Source: Murimonas intestini
GTDB lineage: Bacteria > Bacillota > Clostridia > Lachnospirales > Lachnospiraceae
Direction of reading: 5' to 3'
Length of the DNA stretch: 64,000 bases
Assembly: GCA_003148945.1 (NCBI GenBank)
Contig: QGGY01000004.1
Span: 186,001 to 250,000, forward strand
Below, piece after piece: positions 17,274-26,560 of this stretch (within the stretch, counting starts at the first letter, position 1; every line of letters starts with the position of its first letter). Made by a program: the position numbers and the translations under genes. The notes under the pieces were generated by a model. It searched no databases. It was not told the origin of the DNA and saw only the letters and a list, made by a program, of their open reading frames with translations.

Positions 17274-18236
17274 TTATTTCAGATGATGGCATGCCGCCAG
17301 ATGTCCCTTAGCCACCTCTGTAAGCGGCGGCATCTCCTGGCTGCAGATATCTGTAGCCCTCTGGCATCTGCCGCAGAACCTGCATCCCGGTTTGGGATTG
17401 ATGGGGCTTGGCACTTCCCCCGCCATGATATGGTGCGGGTTGCTCCTCTCATAATCCGGATCTGCTATTGGCACGGCCTCTAAAAGCCCCTGGGTATAGG
17501 GGTGCGCCGGATGGTTATAGACCTCCTCCATATCCCCGTACTCCACCATAGTCCCCAGATACATCACGGCAATCTTGTCAGATATATGGCGCACCATAGA
17601 CAGGTCATGGGAGATGAACAGATAAGTCAGATCCATCTCTTTTTGAAATTTGATCAGCATGTTCATGACCTGTGCCTGGATAGATACATCCAGAGCTGAG
17701 ATAGCCTCATCACAGACAATGAACTCGGGATTCAGCGCCAGGGCCCTGGCTATGCCGATGCGCTGTCTCTGCCCTCCTGAGAATTCATGGGGAAACCTGT
17801 TATAATGCTCACGGTGAAGCCCCACCATTTCCAGCAGCTCATATATCCTGTCCTGGCGCTCTTCCCGCTTCCTGTATATTTTATGGATGTCCAGTCCTTC
17901 TCCTATAATGTCTCCCACAGTCTTAAACCCGCTTAATGAGGCATAGGGATCCTGAAAGATCATCTGCATCTCTCTCGTCAGCTGCTTCTTTTCCTTCCTG
18001 GAGCATCCCGCGATATTTTTTCCTTTGAATAAGATTTCTCCCGCATCCGGCTCATACAGCTGCAGAAGTGTCCTTCCCACTGTTGTTTTGCCGCATCCCG
18101 ACTCACCTACCATACCCAGCGTCTCCCCTTTTTCAATTGAGAAGCTGATATCATCCACAGCCTTTAAGACTGCCTTGGGACCGGCTTTAAAATATTTCTT
18201 CAGATGGTTTACCTGAATCAGCGGCTGTCCGCTCAT
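17274..18236 (-). CDS. Peptide ABC transporter ATP-binding protein (OppF/DppF type)
   Basis: 320 aa cytosolic ATPase. Walker A is GESGCGKTT, the signature is FSGGQRQRIGIARA, Walker B is FIVCDEAISALD. The C-terminal extension has the oligopeptide-transporter cysteine cluster CRFCGRCQRATDIC. Start overlaps the OppD stop (ATGA-type coupling). Together with OppD it powers import of peptides for the peptidases encoded downstream in the same operon. Confidence 0.95.
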   Translation of the reverse strand: MSGQPLIQVNHLKKYFKAGPKAVLKAVDDISFSIEKGETLGMVGESGCGKTTVGRTLLQLYEPDAGEILFKGKNIAGCSRKEKKQLTREMQMIFQDPYASLSGFKTVGDIIGEGLDIHKIYRKREERQDRIYELLEMVGLHREHYNRFPHEFSGGQRQRIGIARALALNPEFIVCDEAISALDVSIQAQVMNMLIKFQKEMDLTYLFISHDLSMVRHISDKIAVMYLGTMVEYGDMEEVYNHPAHPYTQGLLEAVPIADPDYERSNPHHIMAGEVPSPINPKPGCRFCGRCQRATDICSQEMPPLTEVAKGHLAACHHLK

Positions 18237-19282
18237 ACCGACGCCTCCTTCCTGGGCCTTGTGTAAACGCCCTCAGGCGGCTTTACCTCACTTGCCCTCT
18301 CGTCCATAAGCCAGCACTTTGACACATGGCCGTCTGAACATTTATAATATCCCGGCTCTTCCTTCAGGCAGGCTTCCAGGCAGTATTCACACCTAGCTGC
18401 GAAAGCACAGCCCCTGGGCGGGGCAAACAGGTCCGGAGGCGTGCCCGGTATGGAATACAGCTCCTCCTTTACCTCCTGGATCATGTTCGGCATAGCACCC
18501 AGAAGCCCCCATGTATATGGATGGCTGGGATTGTAGAAAACCTGCTGGGCTGTGCCGGCTTCTATGATCTGGCCCGCGTACATAACGCTGATCCTGTCAG
18601 CCATGCTGGCCACAACCCCCAGATCATGAGTCACAAGTATAATAGCCGTCCCTGTCTTTTTCTGAAGGTCACGCATCAGCTTTAATATCTGCGCCTGCAT
18701 TGTCACATCCAAGGCCGTAGTGGGTTCATCAGCAAACAGAATAGACGGATTGCAGCTGATAGCCATGGCGATCATGACCCTCTGGCGCTGTCCCCCTGAC
18801 AATGTATGAGGATACCGTTTGTAGATCGCAGCCGGATTGGGCAGCCCTACCTGGGTCAGCATTTCTATAGCTGTTTTTTCAGCCTGAGCCCTGCTTACCT
18901 TCTGGTGCTTGATGATCCCTTCACAGAGCTGCCTCCCGATCCTCATAGTCGGATTCAGCCCTGTCATGGAGTCCTGGAATATCATGGAGAATTCCCTGCC
19001 TCTGTATTTCTCCATCTCTTTATCTGATTTCGTTGTCATTTCTTCGCCCTTATAGCGGACGCTGCCGGATTTCAGCCTGGCGGGAGGCATATCCAGAAGC
19101 TGCATGACCATCTTCATGCTCACAGACTTGCCGCTGCCGGACTCACCTACGATAGCCAGCGTCTCACCCTCATCCAGGTGGAAGCCCACTCCCCTGACAG
19201 CCTGCACCTCACCTGCATATGTATCAAAAGAAACTGCCAGATTCTCTACCTCAAGCAGATGTCCTTTCTTGTCGCTCATCAT
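18233..19282 (-). CDS. Peptide ABC transporter ATP-binding protein (OppD/DppD type)
   Basis: 349 aa. Walker [11 protein letters not shown], signature [14 protein letters not shown], Walker [13 protein letters not shown]. The C-terminal oligopeptide-specific region carries a cysteine cluster ([14 protein letters not shown]). GGGAGGAAGATAA precedes the first of two adjacent ATGs. It forms the heterodimer with OppF. Confidence 0.95.
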   Translation of the reverse strand: MMSDKKGHLLEVENLAVSFDTYAGEVQAVRGVGFHLDEGETLAIVGESGSGKSVSMKMVMQLLDMPPARLKSGSVRYKGEEMTTKSDKEMEKYRGREFSMIFQDSMTGLNPTMRIGRQLCEGIIKHQKVSRAQAEKTAIEMLTQVGLPNPAAIYKRYPHTLSGGQRQRVMIAMAISCNPSILFADEPTTALDVTMQAQILKLMRDLQKKTGTAIILVTHDLGVVASMADRISVMYAGQIIEAGTAQQVFYNPSHPYTWGLLGAMPNMIQEVKEELYSIPGTPPDLFAPPRGCAFAARCEYCLEACLKEEPGYYKCSDGHVSKCWLMDERASEVKPPEGVYTRPRKEASV

Positions 19283-19297
19283 TTATCTTCCTCCCTA

Positions 19298-20230
19298 TCA
19301 GTTTCTCAGATGCGGATCCATAGCGTCTCTCAGACTGTTCCCGAACAGGTAGAACGCAAGTATTGTCACGCTTATAATAACGCCCGGGATAAACAGCTGG
19401 TACGGATACTGCCTGAACACCTTCTGCCCTGTCTGGGCCAGCTGGCCCCAGGATGTCATGGGTGAGGCCACGCCAAGGCCTATAAAGCTTAAGTAAGCTT
19501 CCATAAAAATGGCTGCCGGTATCATACTCGTCAGGCTCACCACCTGCTGTCCCAGGATATTTGGAAGGATAGATGAAAATATCTGGTGCAGCCCGCTTCC
19601 GCCCAGTGTCCTGGATGCAAGCACGAATTCCCTGTTCTTAAACTGAAGCATCCTTCCCCTCACCGACCTGGCAGTGCCCATCCAGCCTGATATGGCTATA
19701 GCTATGACGATAGAACCAGGACCAGCTCCCAAAAAGAGCATGATAAGGGTTATATACACCAGATCAGGTATACATGCCCCCACATCTATAATACGCATGA
19801 TCACCATATCCACCCAGCCGCCGAAGTAGCCGGAGATACCTCCGATCAAAGTTCCCACGATCATTGGCACCACGGCGCCGCCGAATCCAATGAGCAGGGA
19901 TATCCTGGCGCCCACCCAGATGCGCGCCCACAAATCTCTTCCTGCCTGGTCTGTTCCGAACCAGTGCGCTGCCGACGGTCCTTCATTCAAATGGGACAGA
20001 TTCGTAGAATCATAGGAGTACTGACTGAGCAGGGGGGCCAGAACCGCCATGGCAATGACGATCAGCAGATAGACCATGCAGATGATCGCCACCTTGTCTG
20101 TCTTCAGGCGGCGCCACACGTCCTTCCAGTAGCTGATGGACGGGCGTGCGATCACATCAGAATCCATGCCGCGGTCCACCCGCACAAAATCACTTGCAGA
20201 CACACAGCTGTTTTTCACTTCTTCATTCAT
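19298..20230 (-). CDS. Peptide ABC transporter permease (OppC/DppC type)
   Basis: 310 aa. A cytosolic N-terminus precedes DKVAIICMVYLLIVIAMAVLAP (TM1). Typical DppC features follow: HWFGTDQAGRDLWARIWVGAR and the ATPase-contacting loop FVLASRTLGGSGLHQIFSSILPN. The start at 20230 (MNEEVKNS) follows GAGGTGGCAAAA and overlaps the OppB stop region. Confidence 0.95.
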   Translation of the reverse strand: MNEEVKNSCVSASDFVRVDRGMDSDVIARPSISYWKDVWRRLKTDKVAIICMVYLLIVIAMAVLAPLLSQYSYDSTNLSHLNEGPSAAHWFGTDQAGRDLWARIWVGARISLLIGFGGAVVPMIVGTLIGGISGYFGGWVDMVIMRIIDVGACIPDLVYITLIMLFLGAGPGSIVIAIAISGWMGTARSVRGRMLQFKNREFVLASRTLGGSGLHQIFSSILPNILGQQVVSLTSMIPAAIFMEAYLSFIGLGVASPMTSWGQLAQTGQKVFRQYPYQLFIPGVIISVTILAFYLFGNSLRDAMDPHLRN

Positions 20231-20240
20231 TTTTGCCACC

Positions 20241-21161
20241 TCACTTCGCCACACGGATTCTCGGGTCTACCAGACCATAGATCAGGTCGACCAGGAAATT
20301 AGCCACTACCACAAATATTCCCAGGAATACTGTCAGTCCCAGAGTCATAGAGTAGTCCAGAGACTGCACTGACGTCACAAAGTACGCTCCTATGCCCGGA
20401 ATAGAAAATATATTTTCTACTACAAAGGATCCCATGAGGATACCCACGATCTCCATTCCCATAGTGGGAATCATGGGAATGATCGCATTTCTTATCTGAT
20501 GCCTCCAGACTATCTCCCTGGCGGATAGCCCCTTTGCCTTGGCTGTCTTTACATAATCCTCACTCATTACCTCAAACATCAGCGTCCTCATAGATCTTGT
20601 CCTGCCTGCAATGCTGCCAAAGCTTAAGGTCAGCACAGGAAGCACGGTGTAGCTCCACCCTCTCCATCTGGATACAGGGAACCAGCCCAGCTTGATGGCA
20701 AATAAGTACTGGAACAGGGATGCCACGATAAATACCGGCACCGACACGCCCAGCACTGAAAATGCCACCAGTCCATAGTCCACAGCAGTGCCGTGCTTTC
20801 TGGCTGCAAGGATGCCGAACAGCAGTCCCAGGGGAAGAGAGACAAGCCACGACATAATTCCCAGCATGGCGGAGACAGGAAACTTTTCCGCGATGATTCC
20901 ATTCACGGACTGCCCCGGATTCTTCAGAGAATATCCGAAATCGCCGTGAAGAAGGTTTTTCATAAAAGTCCCGTACTGCTCCAGGATGGGACGGTCCAGG
21001 CCATAGTAGGCCAGCATCTTTTCCTTTGTCTCAACACTCATGATCCTTTCTGTTGAAAAAGGATCGCCCGGGAGGGCATGTATCAGGAAAAAACTGCAGG
21101 TAGCGATCAGCCAGACCGTAACCAGGGAAATCACTACCCTCTGCAAAATGTATTTTTTCAT
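20241..21161 (-). CDS. Peptide ABC transporter permease (OppB/DppB type)
   Basis: 306 aa. Typical DppB N-terminus MKKYILQRVVISLVTVW, then FFLIHALPGDPF. The coupling loop is YVKTAKAKGLSAREIVWRHQIRNA and the C-terminus is LVDLIYGLVDPRIR. It lies 136 bases after the binding-protein stop, with hairpins in between. Confidence 0.95.
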   Translation of the reverse strand: MKKYILQRVVISLVTVWLIATCSFFLIHALPGDPFSTERIMSVETKEKMLAYYGLDRPILEQYGTFMKNLLHGDFGYSLKNPGQSVNGIIAEKFPVSAMLGIMSWLVSLPLGLLFGILAARKHGTAVDYGLVAFSVLGVSVPVFIVASLFQYLFAIKLGWFPVSRWRGWSYTVLPVLTLSFGSIAGRTRSMRTLMFEVMSEDYVKTAKAKGLSAREIVWRHQIRNAIIPMIPTMGMEIVGILMGSFVVENIFSIPGIGAYFVTSVQSLDYSMTLGLTVFLGIFVVVANFLVDLIYGLVDPRIRVAK

Positions 21162-21190
21162 AGGTATACCTCGCCTTTTATGTAACAGAA

Positions 21191-21290
21191 AGAGGGACCC
21201 GGGGCATCAAATGCCAAACTATAATGCCAGGTATCCCTCTTCAAGTTAATTCGATCATTTACAGGTAACTGTTCAGTGTTTTCACAGTTA
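21191..21290 (-). other. Intercistronic hairpins between the peptide-binding protein and OppB
   Basis: Two stem-loops follow the binding-protein stop. TAACTGT (21266-21272) pairs with ACAGTTA (21284-21290) and belongs to the GTAACTGTTCAG repeat family. AGAGGGA (21191-21197) pairs with TCCCTCT (21234-21240), extended by imperfect GC pairs. Neither has a T-run on the minus strand, so mRNA stabilisation or partial attenuation is more likely than full termination. On the plus strand the first is followed by T7. Confidence 0.55.
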
Positions 21291-21297
21291 TTTTTTT

Positions 21298-23148
21298 CTA
21301 TTTATTTACTTTGAGGTCTTTAAAGAAATATCCGTATCCCTTCTTAGCCACACTGAAGTTTTCCACATAGTCCTGGGCAACTGTAGCCTGGCCCTGCATG
21401 TACAGCGGGCAGTATATGCCTTCATCAAGGATAAGCTGTTCCGCCTGGTTCAGGATATCATTCTGCTCTTTTGCGTCAGTACTCTCACTGATCTTGGCGA
21501 TCAGGCTGTCGTACTTTTCATTTGACCAGTATCCCGGGTTCAGGTCGCCCCCTGTCTTGAAGTTCATTGCATTGCTGTAAGGGAAGACACCGCCCTCTGT
21601 TCCAATGACGAACATGTCAAAGGACAGGGCATAAAAGTTTCCGATGGCTGTATTGATGGGGTACTGCTCATATTTAATACTGGTGATCCCAAGAATGCTC
21701 TTCCATGCGTCTACCATCATCTCACCCATCAGCTTGTGGTCATCGCGCTCATAGCTCATCAGTGTCATATCCGGCAGCTCGGACGCATCTGCATATCCCA
21801 GTGCCTTCAGAGCCTTGTCCAGATATTCTTTAGCTTTTTCCTCATCACCTGCAAGGGGTGCACATTCTACAGGATATTCATCTGTAACCTTCTTGCCGTT
21901 CCCATCTGTGTATACCTCTGTCGTTATCCTGTTGTAGCCGTGGAATAACGGATTTACAGCCTGGGCGATACCCTCTCTGTTCAGAGCATAACTGAGAGCC
22001 TTGCGGAAATCAGCATTTGAGAGTACTTCCTTTGCAGCCTCATTTTTCGTATTTTCATTGAAATACATAGCTTCGATTCCGTTTGAAGAGAACGGTGTAA
22101 CAGCTGCCCCATCCTCTGTCATCTGGTCTACATACTGGCCTCCGATGGTATATATGGCGTCAATCTCACCATTTTCAAACATCGCCACCTTTGTGCCGTC
22201 GTCTGCGATCTCCATGCCTTCGATCGTCTGTATCTGCCAGTTATCCTTAGCATCCCAGTAAGTATCATTTTTAGTAAGCACATACTTGCTGTCCAGGATC
22301 CATTCTGTACAAGTATACGGACCGCTGTACAGGGACTTGTCTACAGATGAGCCGTATGCATCCCCATACTCCTCCATCTTATCCTGGCGCAGAGGATATG
22401 GTGTGATAAAGGCAAGAACTGTGAGCAGGTCTGTCCCCGGATTTGTCACCTTTATCTCGAGAGTCTTATCATCTTTTGCCTTTACAGCTACATCTTCCCA
22501 CTTACCTTCACCTGACGCATAAGCCTGCGCTCCCTCAATATATGTCAGGTAGCTCTGGTTGATCCATGCCAGTTCAGGATCCAGGTACTGTGAAAACGCA
22601 TATACAAAATCATCTGCCTTAACCGGCTCCCCGTCAGACCACTTTGAATCACGCAGATAGAACGTATATGTAAGCTTGTCCTTTGATATCTCCCATCTCT
22701 CTGCCAGATCCGGCTCATATCCGTCCTCAGTAGGCCTTACCAGCCCCGCCTGGGTGAGATAATATACATCGTAATCATTATTAGAATTTGACTTTACAGG
22801 GTTCATGCCGATCAGAGAAGGACATGCCCATACAAATGAACCGCTTCCCGTGGCCTCAGAGCCTTCTGCTTCAGTTTTAGTTTCTGCTTCTTCTGTTTCT
22901 GCTTTAGCCGTATCCTTTGTTTCCCCGGCGGCGTCAGCAGTCTCGTTCTCAGATGCGGATTCTTTTGCATCTGCCGCTTCTGTCTCTTTTGCCGCAGAAG
23001 TCTCTGTATCATCCTCAGCTGCTTCCGTGGATGCTTTTGTTGTTTTTGTCTTTGAAGAAGAATTATCAGATTCAAAGGTGCTGCACCCTGCAAGCAGGGA
23101 TGCCGACATACTGGCCGCCAGGATCATAGAGATCAATTTCTTTTTCAT
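21298..23148 (-). CDS. Peptide ABC transporter substrate-binding lipoprotein (OppA/DppA type)
   Basis: 616 aa. Lipoprotein signal MKKKLISMILAASMSASLLAGC with the lipobox Cys at 22. Residues about 25-103 form a low-complexity Glu/Ala/Thr/Lys linker. The SBP_bac_5 fold follows: LAERWEISKDKLTYTFYLRD, WSDGEPVKADDFVYAF, and NADFRKALSYALNREGI. Ribosome site AAGGAGGAACT. First gene of the long operon, so it defines what enters: oligopeptides by family. The linker probably spans the cell wall. Confidence 0.95.
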   Translation of the reverse strand: MKKKLISMILAASMSASLLAGCSTFESDNSSSKTKTTKASTEAAEDDTETSAAKETEAADAKESASENETADAAGETKDTAKAETEEAETKTEAEGSEATGSGSFVWACPSLIGMNPVKSNSNNDYDVYYLTQAGLVRPTEDGYEPDLAERWEISKDKLTYTFYLRDSKWSDGEPVKADDFVYAFSQYLDPELAWINQSYLTYIEGAQAYASGEGKWEDVAVKAKDDKTLEIKVTNPGTDLLTVLAFITPYPLRQDKMEEYGDAYGSSVDKSLYSGPYTCTEWILDSKYVLTKNDTYWDAKDNWQIQTIEGMEIADDGTKVAMFENGEIDAIYTIGGQYVDQMTEDGAAVTPFSSNGIEAMYFNENTKNEAAKEVLSNADFRKALSYALNREGIAQAVNPLFHGYNRITTEVYTDGNGKKVTDEYPVECAPLAGDEEKAKEYLDKALKALGYADASELPDMTLMSYERDDHKLMGEMMVDAWKSILGITSIKYEQYPINTAIGNFYALSFDMFVIGTEGGVFPYSNAMNFKTGGDLNPGYWSNEKYDSLIAKISESTDAKEQNDILNQAEQLILDEGIYCPLYMQGQATVAQDYVENFSVAKKGYGYFFKDLKVNK

Positions 23149-23400
23149 AGAGTTCCTCCTTGTGGTTATCTACCTGTAACGTTAATTACACTTTCCCTCC
23201 TGTATGGACCTTCTGGAAAATATTGACTTTTTATCAACTTATTCCCATGGGCGGTTTTTTGCGTCAACACTTTGCCACGTCAACGTGCAAATTTCTAATA
23301 AAAGACGCCAAAGGCCAATTTTTTACCGTTTGTCTCCTTTGACGCCCCGTGTGCTGTCCGCTGGAATCCATCTGGACTTCTACGTGTGTTTATAATTCGG
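23149..23400 (-). promoter_or_regulatory. Long 5' leader of the peptide-uptake operon
   Basis: About 245 untranslated bases lie between the promoter and the OppA start. They contain two GTTGACG direct repeats, a CAAAGG/CCTTTG pairing, and a 22-nt stretch (23220-23241) identical to 28492-28513 with core TTGACTTTTTATCAA. No T-box or named riboswitch could be recognised. Confidence 0.45.
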
Positions 23401-23429
23401 ATTATACAAAAACCTTTCCAATTTGTCAA
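23401..23429 (-). promoter_or_regulatory. Promoter of the peptide-uptake operon
   Basis: Consensus sigma-A promoter on the minus strand: TTGACA (23424-23429), 17-bp spacer, TATAAT (23401-23406). It drives the leader and then the eleven genes from OppA to the 2-hydroxyacid dehydrogenase. Confidence 0.85.
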
Positions 23430-23481
23430 CTATTATTTCTGCAATATTACAGTACTGTCTCTCAAGGATATAAAAAAATAC

Positions 23482-23620
23482 TTGAATTTAGCAAATAAAT
23501 TGATTATAATAAAGACATAAAGAAAGCACCCACTCCAAAAGTGGATGCTCCCGATTAGATGTTAGATGTCCTTACGGACAACGCCCATCCTGTGGATCAG
23601 ACAGGATGGGCATTTTATTT
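23482..23620 (+). ncRNA. Antitoxin RNA of a type I toxin-antitoxin pair (~104 nt)
   Basis: Plus-strand promoter TTGAAT (23482-23487), 17-bp spacer, TATAAT (23505-23510) gives a start near 23517. The terminator hairpin is GCCCATCCTGT (23583-23593), 7-nt loop, ACAGGATGGGC (23601-23611), then ATTTTATTTT. The RNA is complementary to the 3' untranslated end of the convergent toxin mRNA and reaches its last codons, as RatA does with txpA in Bacillus subtilis. No ORF of note is in the RNA. Confidence 0.78.
23525..23549 (-). terminator. Terminator of the toxin mRNA
   Basis: On the minus strand AGCATCCAC pairs with GTGGGTGCT (one G-U pair) and is followed by TTCTTT. It lies about 65 bases after the toxin stop codon, so the toxin mRNA overlaps the antitoxin RNA by about 90 bases. 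Confidence 0.6.
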
Positions 23621-23731
23621 TCGCTTGTTTCTCTTATCGAGAAAGGCGATCAACGCTACAATCAGGCTTCCAAAGGATATCAGCAAAGCTAATATTCCTA
23701 TAAAAATCGAAACGATTTCGTATGCTGTCAT
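23615..23731 (-). CDS. Holin-like type I toxin (TxpA/Hol_Tox-like), 38 aa
   Basis: The 38-residue product starts MTAYEIVSIFIG, has one transmembrane helix (about residues 6-30, including LALLISFGSLIVALIAF) and ends in a basic tail DKRNKRK. This is the plan of the Firmicutes putative holin-like toxins, such as TxpA, which depolarise the membrane. AAAGGAGG with 8-base spacing is a very strong ribosome site. It is expressed from 23822-23850 and countered by the convergent antisense RNA. Too short for most gene callers. Confidence is high because protein, promoters, terminators and antisense arrangement agree. Confidence 0.88.
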   Translation of the reverse strand: MTAYEIVSIFIGILALLISFGSLIVALIAFLDKRNKRK

Positions 23732-23821
23732 GGGCGCTACCTCCTTTCCTATGTATTCCGGCATTCCGGTTTTACAATTCCGGGAGGCTGTCACTCCTGT
23801 CGTGAGTGCTTTCCTGTCATT

Positions 23822-23850
23822 ATTTTATCATACGTATTTTCTCATTTCAA
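23822..23850 (-). promoter_or_regulatory. Promoter of the toxin gene
   Basis: Minus strand: TTGAAA (23845-23850), 17-bp spacer, extended -10 TGATAAAAT with TAAAAT at 23822-23827. The 5' UTR is about 85 nt, with CACTC/GAGTG and CCGG/CCGG pairings and a CCTCC that could mask the GGAGG ribosome site. Confidence 0.75.
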
Positions 23851-23900
23851 TCTATATAAGGACTTTTACAATTGTTACTGTAACATTATTACAACTTCTT

Positions 23901-25118
23901 TCACTTCTGCCTTTTGCCATCGATCCACACATGTAAGATATTCTCTGCATCCCCCAGCACTCTGATATCCTCCAGAGGGTTTCCCTGCACCAGAATGATA
24001 TCCGCCAGCCTGCCCTCTTCCAGTGTACCTGTCTGGCCGGCAGTATTCATCAGGTATGCGCCGTTTCTGGTAGCTGCCTGTATAGCTTCCATGGGCGTGT
24101 AACCGCATTCGCAGATGCCCTCCAGTTCCTTCCCAATATGTGCATAAGGTGTATTCCTGCTGTTGGAAAAGTCTGTCCCCATGGCCAGCCTCACTCCTGC
24201 TTTTCTGGCAAGCCTGTAGGATTCTCTGATGGCCCTGCCGCATGCCATGCCGCGTTCTACCATATCCGCAGGAAGGCTTGTCATTTTTGAAAAGCCCAGG
24301 GGGATATGGCAGGTGGAGACAAGTGTAATATCTTTTTCTTTCATCATATCCACACATTCCTGATCCAGGTTCACCCCGTGCTCCACAGAATGCACGCCTG
24401 CCCTGATCGCCTGCTTTGTGCCTGCCAGCCCTGTGCAGTGGGCGGCTACATAGGAATTGCGCCTGGCTGCCTCCTCTATCATGACTTGAAGCTCTTCCTC
24501 TGAATACTGGATATCATTGGGATTATCTACTGAGGAGGAAACTCCTCCTGTAGCGCAGATCTTTATAAACTGCGCCCCCTCCCTGAACTGCGTCCTGACA
24601 GCTTTAAGGCAACCTTCCTTCCCGTCAGCCAGATAACCAATCAGGCTTTTGGCATTTACTTCCTCCACGCTCATCTCTGTGTCAGTATCTACATGACCCG
24701 CAGTGACACTGATCACCCGGCCTCCCGGCATGATCTTTGGCCCTCTTAAAATTCCTGCCCCGACGGCCCTCTTAAGCGCCGGGCCAAACCTGCTCATATC
24801 CCTCACCCCGGTTATGCCCGCATCCACCAGTATACCGATGTCATGGGCAGCGGCCAGAAGGCTGTCATATGCAGACCCGCCCTGCCTGTTCTGGCTCTCC
24901 TCCCCTGAGAGGTGGGCATGACAGTCGATCATTCCCGGCATGATGGTCCCATTCTCAGCTTCGTATACCGGGTATCCGCTCAGAGGGCATCCTCTCTCCT
25001 CCCCCGCATATACGATGCGCTCCCCCTCAACAGCCACAGCGCCTTTCTCTATACATGTGTCATGGCAGCCGTCTATCAGCCTGCCTTTTATAATGAATAT
25101 ATTCTCCTTTGTTTTCAT
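23901..25118 (-). CDS. Prolidase-like amidohydrolase (imidazolonepropionase-like superfamily)
   Basis: 405 aa. Metal site elements are intact: DCHAHL (HxH, about residue 57), the lysine region FIKICATGG, VAAHCTG, SVEHG, and MGTDFSN with the catalytic Asp. A long conserved C-terminal strand set (GRLADIILVQGNPLEDI) is typical of metal-dependent amidohydrolases of the Xaa-Pro/Xaa-Arg dipeptidase group. The start at 25118 follows GGGGAGGAGAAAGT and overlaps the metallopeptidase stop. It is third in the S10 operon and would complete breakdown of dipeptides; the specificity is inferred. Confidence 0.85.
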   Translation of the reverse strand: MKTKENIFIIKGRLIDGCHDTCIEKGAVAVEGERIVYAGEERGCPLSGYPVYEAENGTIMPGMIDCHAHLSGEESQNRQGGSAYDSLLAAAHDIGILVDAGITGVRDMSRFGPALKRAVGAGILRGPKIMPGGRVISVTAGHVDTDTEMSVEEVNAKSLIGYLADGKEGCLKAVRTQFREGAQFIKICATGGVSSSVDNPNDIQYSEEELQVMIEEAARRNSYVAAHCTGLAGTKQAIRAGVHSVEHGVNLDQECVDMMKEKDITLVSTCHIPLGFSKMTSLPADMVERGMACGRAIRESYRLARKAGVRLAMGTDFSNSRNTPYAHIGKELEGICECGYTPMEAIQAATRNGAYLMNTAGQTGTLEEGRLADIILVQGNPLEDIRVLGDAENILHVWIDGKRQK

Positions 25119-26560
25119 ACTTTCTCCTCCCCGGTAAATTGGAACACTGTGCATGTCCTGTGCTCCCTTCTGGTTTTCCCCTCTGTTTCTTTCACTTTTA
25201 TATTATCTCCCAGGAATGTCCCGTCCGGCACGAAAAGGCGGCCTCTGCGCATATCTTCGTATGCAGGCCTGGAATCACAGCCCAGCATGGCGCTCAGTTC
25301 CCGGTTCCACAATTCATTTGTCACCTCAATGCCTGACTTCTGGCACTCAAGTATCTTCATGACAAGATCATCCAGACACAGTTTATTCTCTGAAGCTCTG
25401 CGTATATCTCTGTTTACAGCTGTCAGATAAAAGAACCCGCGGCCATAGTGGACCCTCATCAGCTCGCTGTCCCCGAAAGCCCTCTGCATGGGCTCGTAGT
25501 CATCAGAGTCCGCAAAAGGGTTCTCATAGTAGCGCAGTGCCCTCAGGTTCAGAACTGTGAGTGCGTCCTTTACGGACATGAGCCCGAATCTGTACGGAAG
25601 CAGAAGGCCGTAGTATTCTGCCGTCCCCTCCACAAACCATGTCATATTTCCAAATGGTTCATCCGGCACAGTAGTCCACACATGCACCATCTCATGAGGC
25701 AGGGTCGTGAGCATATGATTATGCCAGCTGTAATTATCCCTGTCATATTCCTCTAAAAGCCCTTCAGGCAGACCGGCAAAATCGTCGATCCCGTACTTTT
25801 TATCTCTCTCATAGAGCAGGATGAAGGAGCGCGGCAGGGCCATTCCATTCATCTGTCCCCTGTCATTCCCCCTCATGAATATCCTGAAGGTCTTTCCCTC
25901 ATCCCCGAAGAAGCCGGCCATCTTCTCATACAGGCCCATAGTCCATTTGCCGATAGCCTCCCCGTCAAAGAGAGGGTTCTCATACCAGTAAAAACCGAAG
26001 TTCTCTTTTTCCTCCCTGCAGATCTTCCCTATGTAATAGTAGCAGTATAAAAGAGCAGATGACGCCTCCTCTATGTCAATCCCGCCTTCGCCATAGGTGG
26101 TAACTGCCTCCCATCCTTCGGGGAGCTTTGACATGTCCCAAAGAAGCCTGATCCTGTACCTGTCAGCAGTAAACTCCGGCAGAAAGGCAGTTCCCGTCCC
26201 ATTAGCGCCGCTGCCCTCATACCCCATGTCGTAGGGGGGATTGCCTGTGGCCTCATGGAAATGGCAGGTATATGAAAGTGAAACACTGCCCTTTGTGTCC
26301 CTGAGTACATATGCCGCCTGGCTCCGTGTCAGAAACTTCTCTTCCTGTTCAAACATGACAGGAACCTCCCCCTTTTCATCTTCAACAACAATTTCTTCCC
26401 TGGGGCAGGTAAAGGGATACCTGATCAGGTTCTCTAATATAGTAAATAATTTTCCGCCTTTTTTTATTTCAGGCGCATCCTCCCTGATATTTACCTGCAT
26501 TCCCGGTATCTTCCGGCCATCCCACAGGGGTGTCAGTCTGTATTCAAGCTCTCTCACCAA
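25115..26560 (-). CDS. M61-like metallopeptidase, paralogue 2
   Basis: 481 aa. Zinc motif PHEMVHVWTT then WFVEGTAEYYGLLLPYRFGL; the corresponding segment of the 9622-10995 protein is WYVEGMAEFYCLVLPWRFGL, so the two are close paralogues. No signal peptide and no PDZ domain. The start is non-ATG: TTG at 26560 with AGGAGG six bases upstream, or GTG three bases later. It overlaps the S10 peptidase stop and is translationally coupled to it. Confidence 0.75.
   Translation of the reverse strand: MVRELEYRLTPLWDGRKIPGMQVNIREDAPEIKKGGKLFTILENLIRYPFTCPREEIVVEDEKGEVPVMFEQEEKFLTRSQAAYVLRDTKGSVSLSYTCHFHEATGNPPYDMGYEGSGANGTGTAFLPEFTADRYRIRLLWDMSKLPEGWEAVTTYGEGGIDIEEASSALLYCYYYIGKICREEKENFGFYWYENPLFDGEAIGKWTMGLYEKMAGFFGDEGKTFRIFMRGNDRGQMNGMALPRSFILLYERDKKYGIDDFAGLPEGLLEEYDRDNYSWHNHMLTTLPHEMVHVWTTVPDEPFGNMTWFVEGTAEYYGLLLPYRFGLMSVKDALTVLNLRALRYYENPFADSDDYEPMQRAFGDSELMRVHYGRGFFYLTAVNRDIRRASENKLCLDDLVMKILECQKSGIEVTNELWNRELSAMLGCDSRPAYEDMRRGRLFVPDGTFLGDNIKVKETEGKTRREHRTCTVFQFTGEEKV

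Noticed and set aside
23149-23400. T-box or amino-acid riboswitch in the OppA leader
   Set aside because: No TGGNACCGCG-like T-box core and no terminator/antiterminator pair; only loose pairings and direct repeats.
23559-23936. 125-aa plus-strand ORF over the toxin gene
   Set aside because: It is antisense to the 38-aa toxin, crosses the antitoxin terminator and has no ribosome site.
23875-24357. 160-aa ORF inside the prolidase-like amidohydrolase
   Set aside because: Same-strand frame-shifted shadow of a complete, motif-rich gene.
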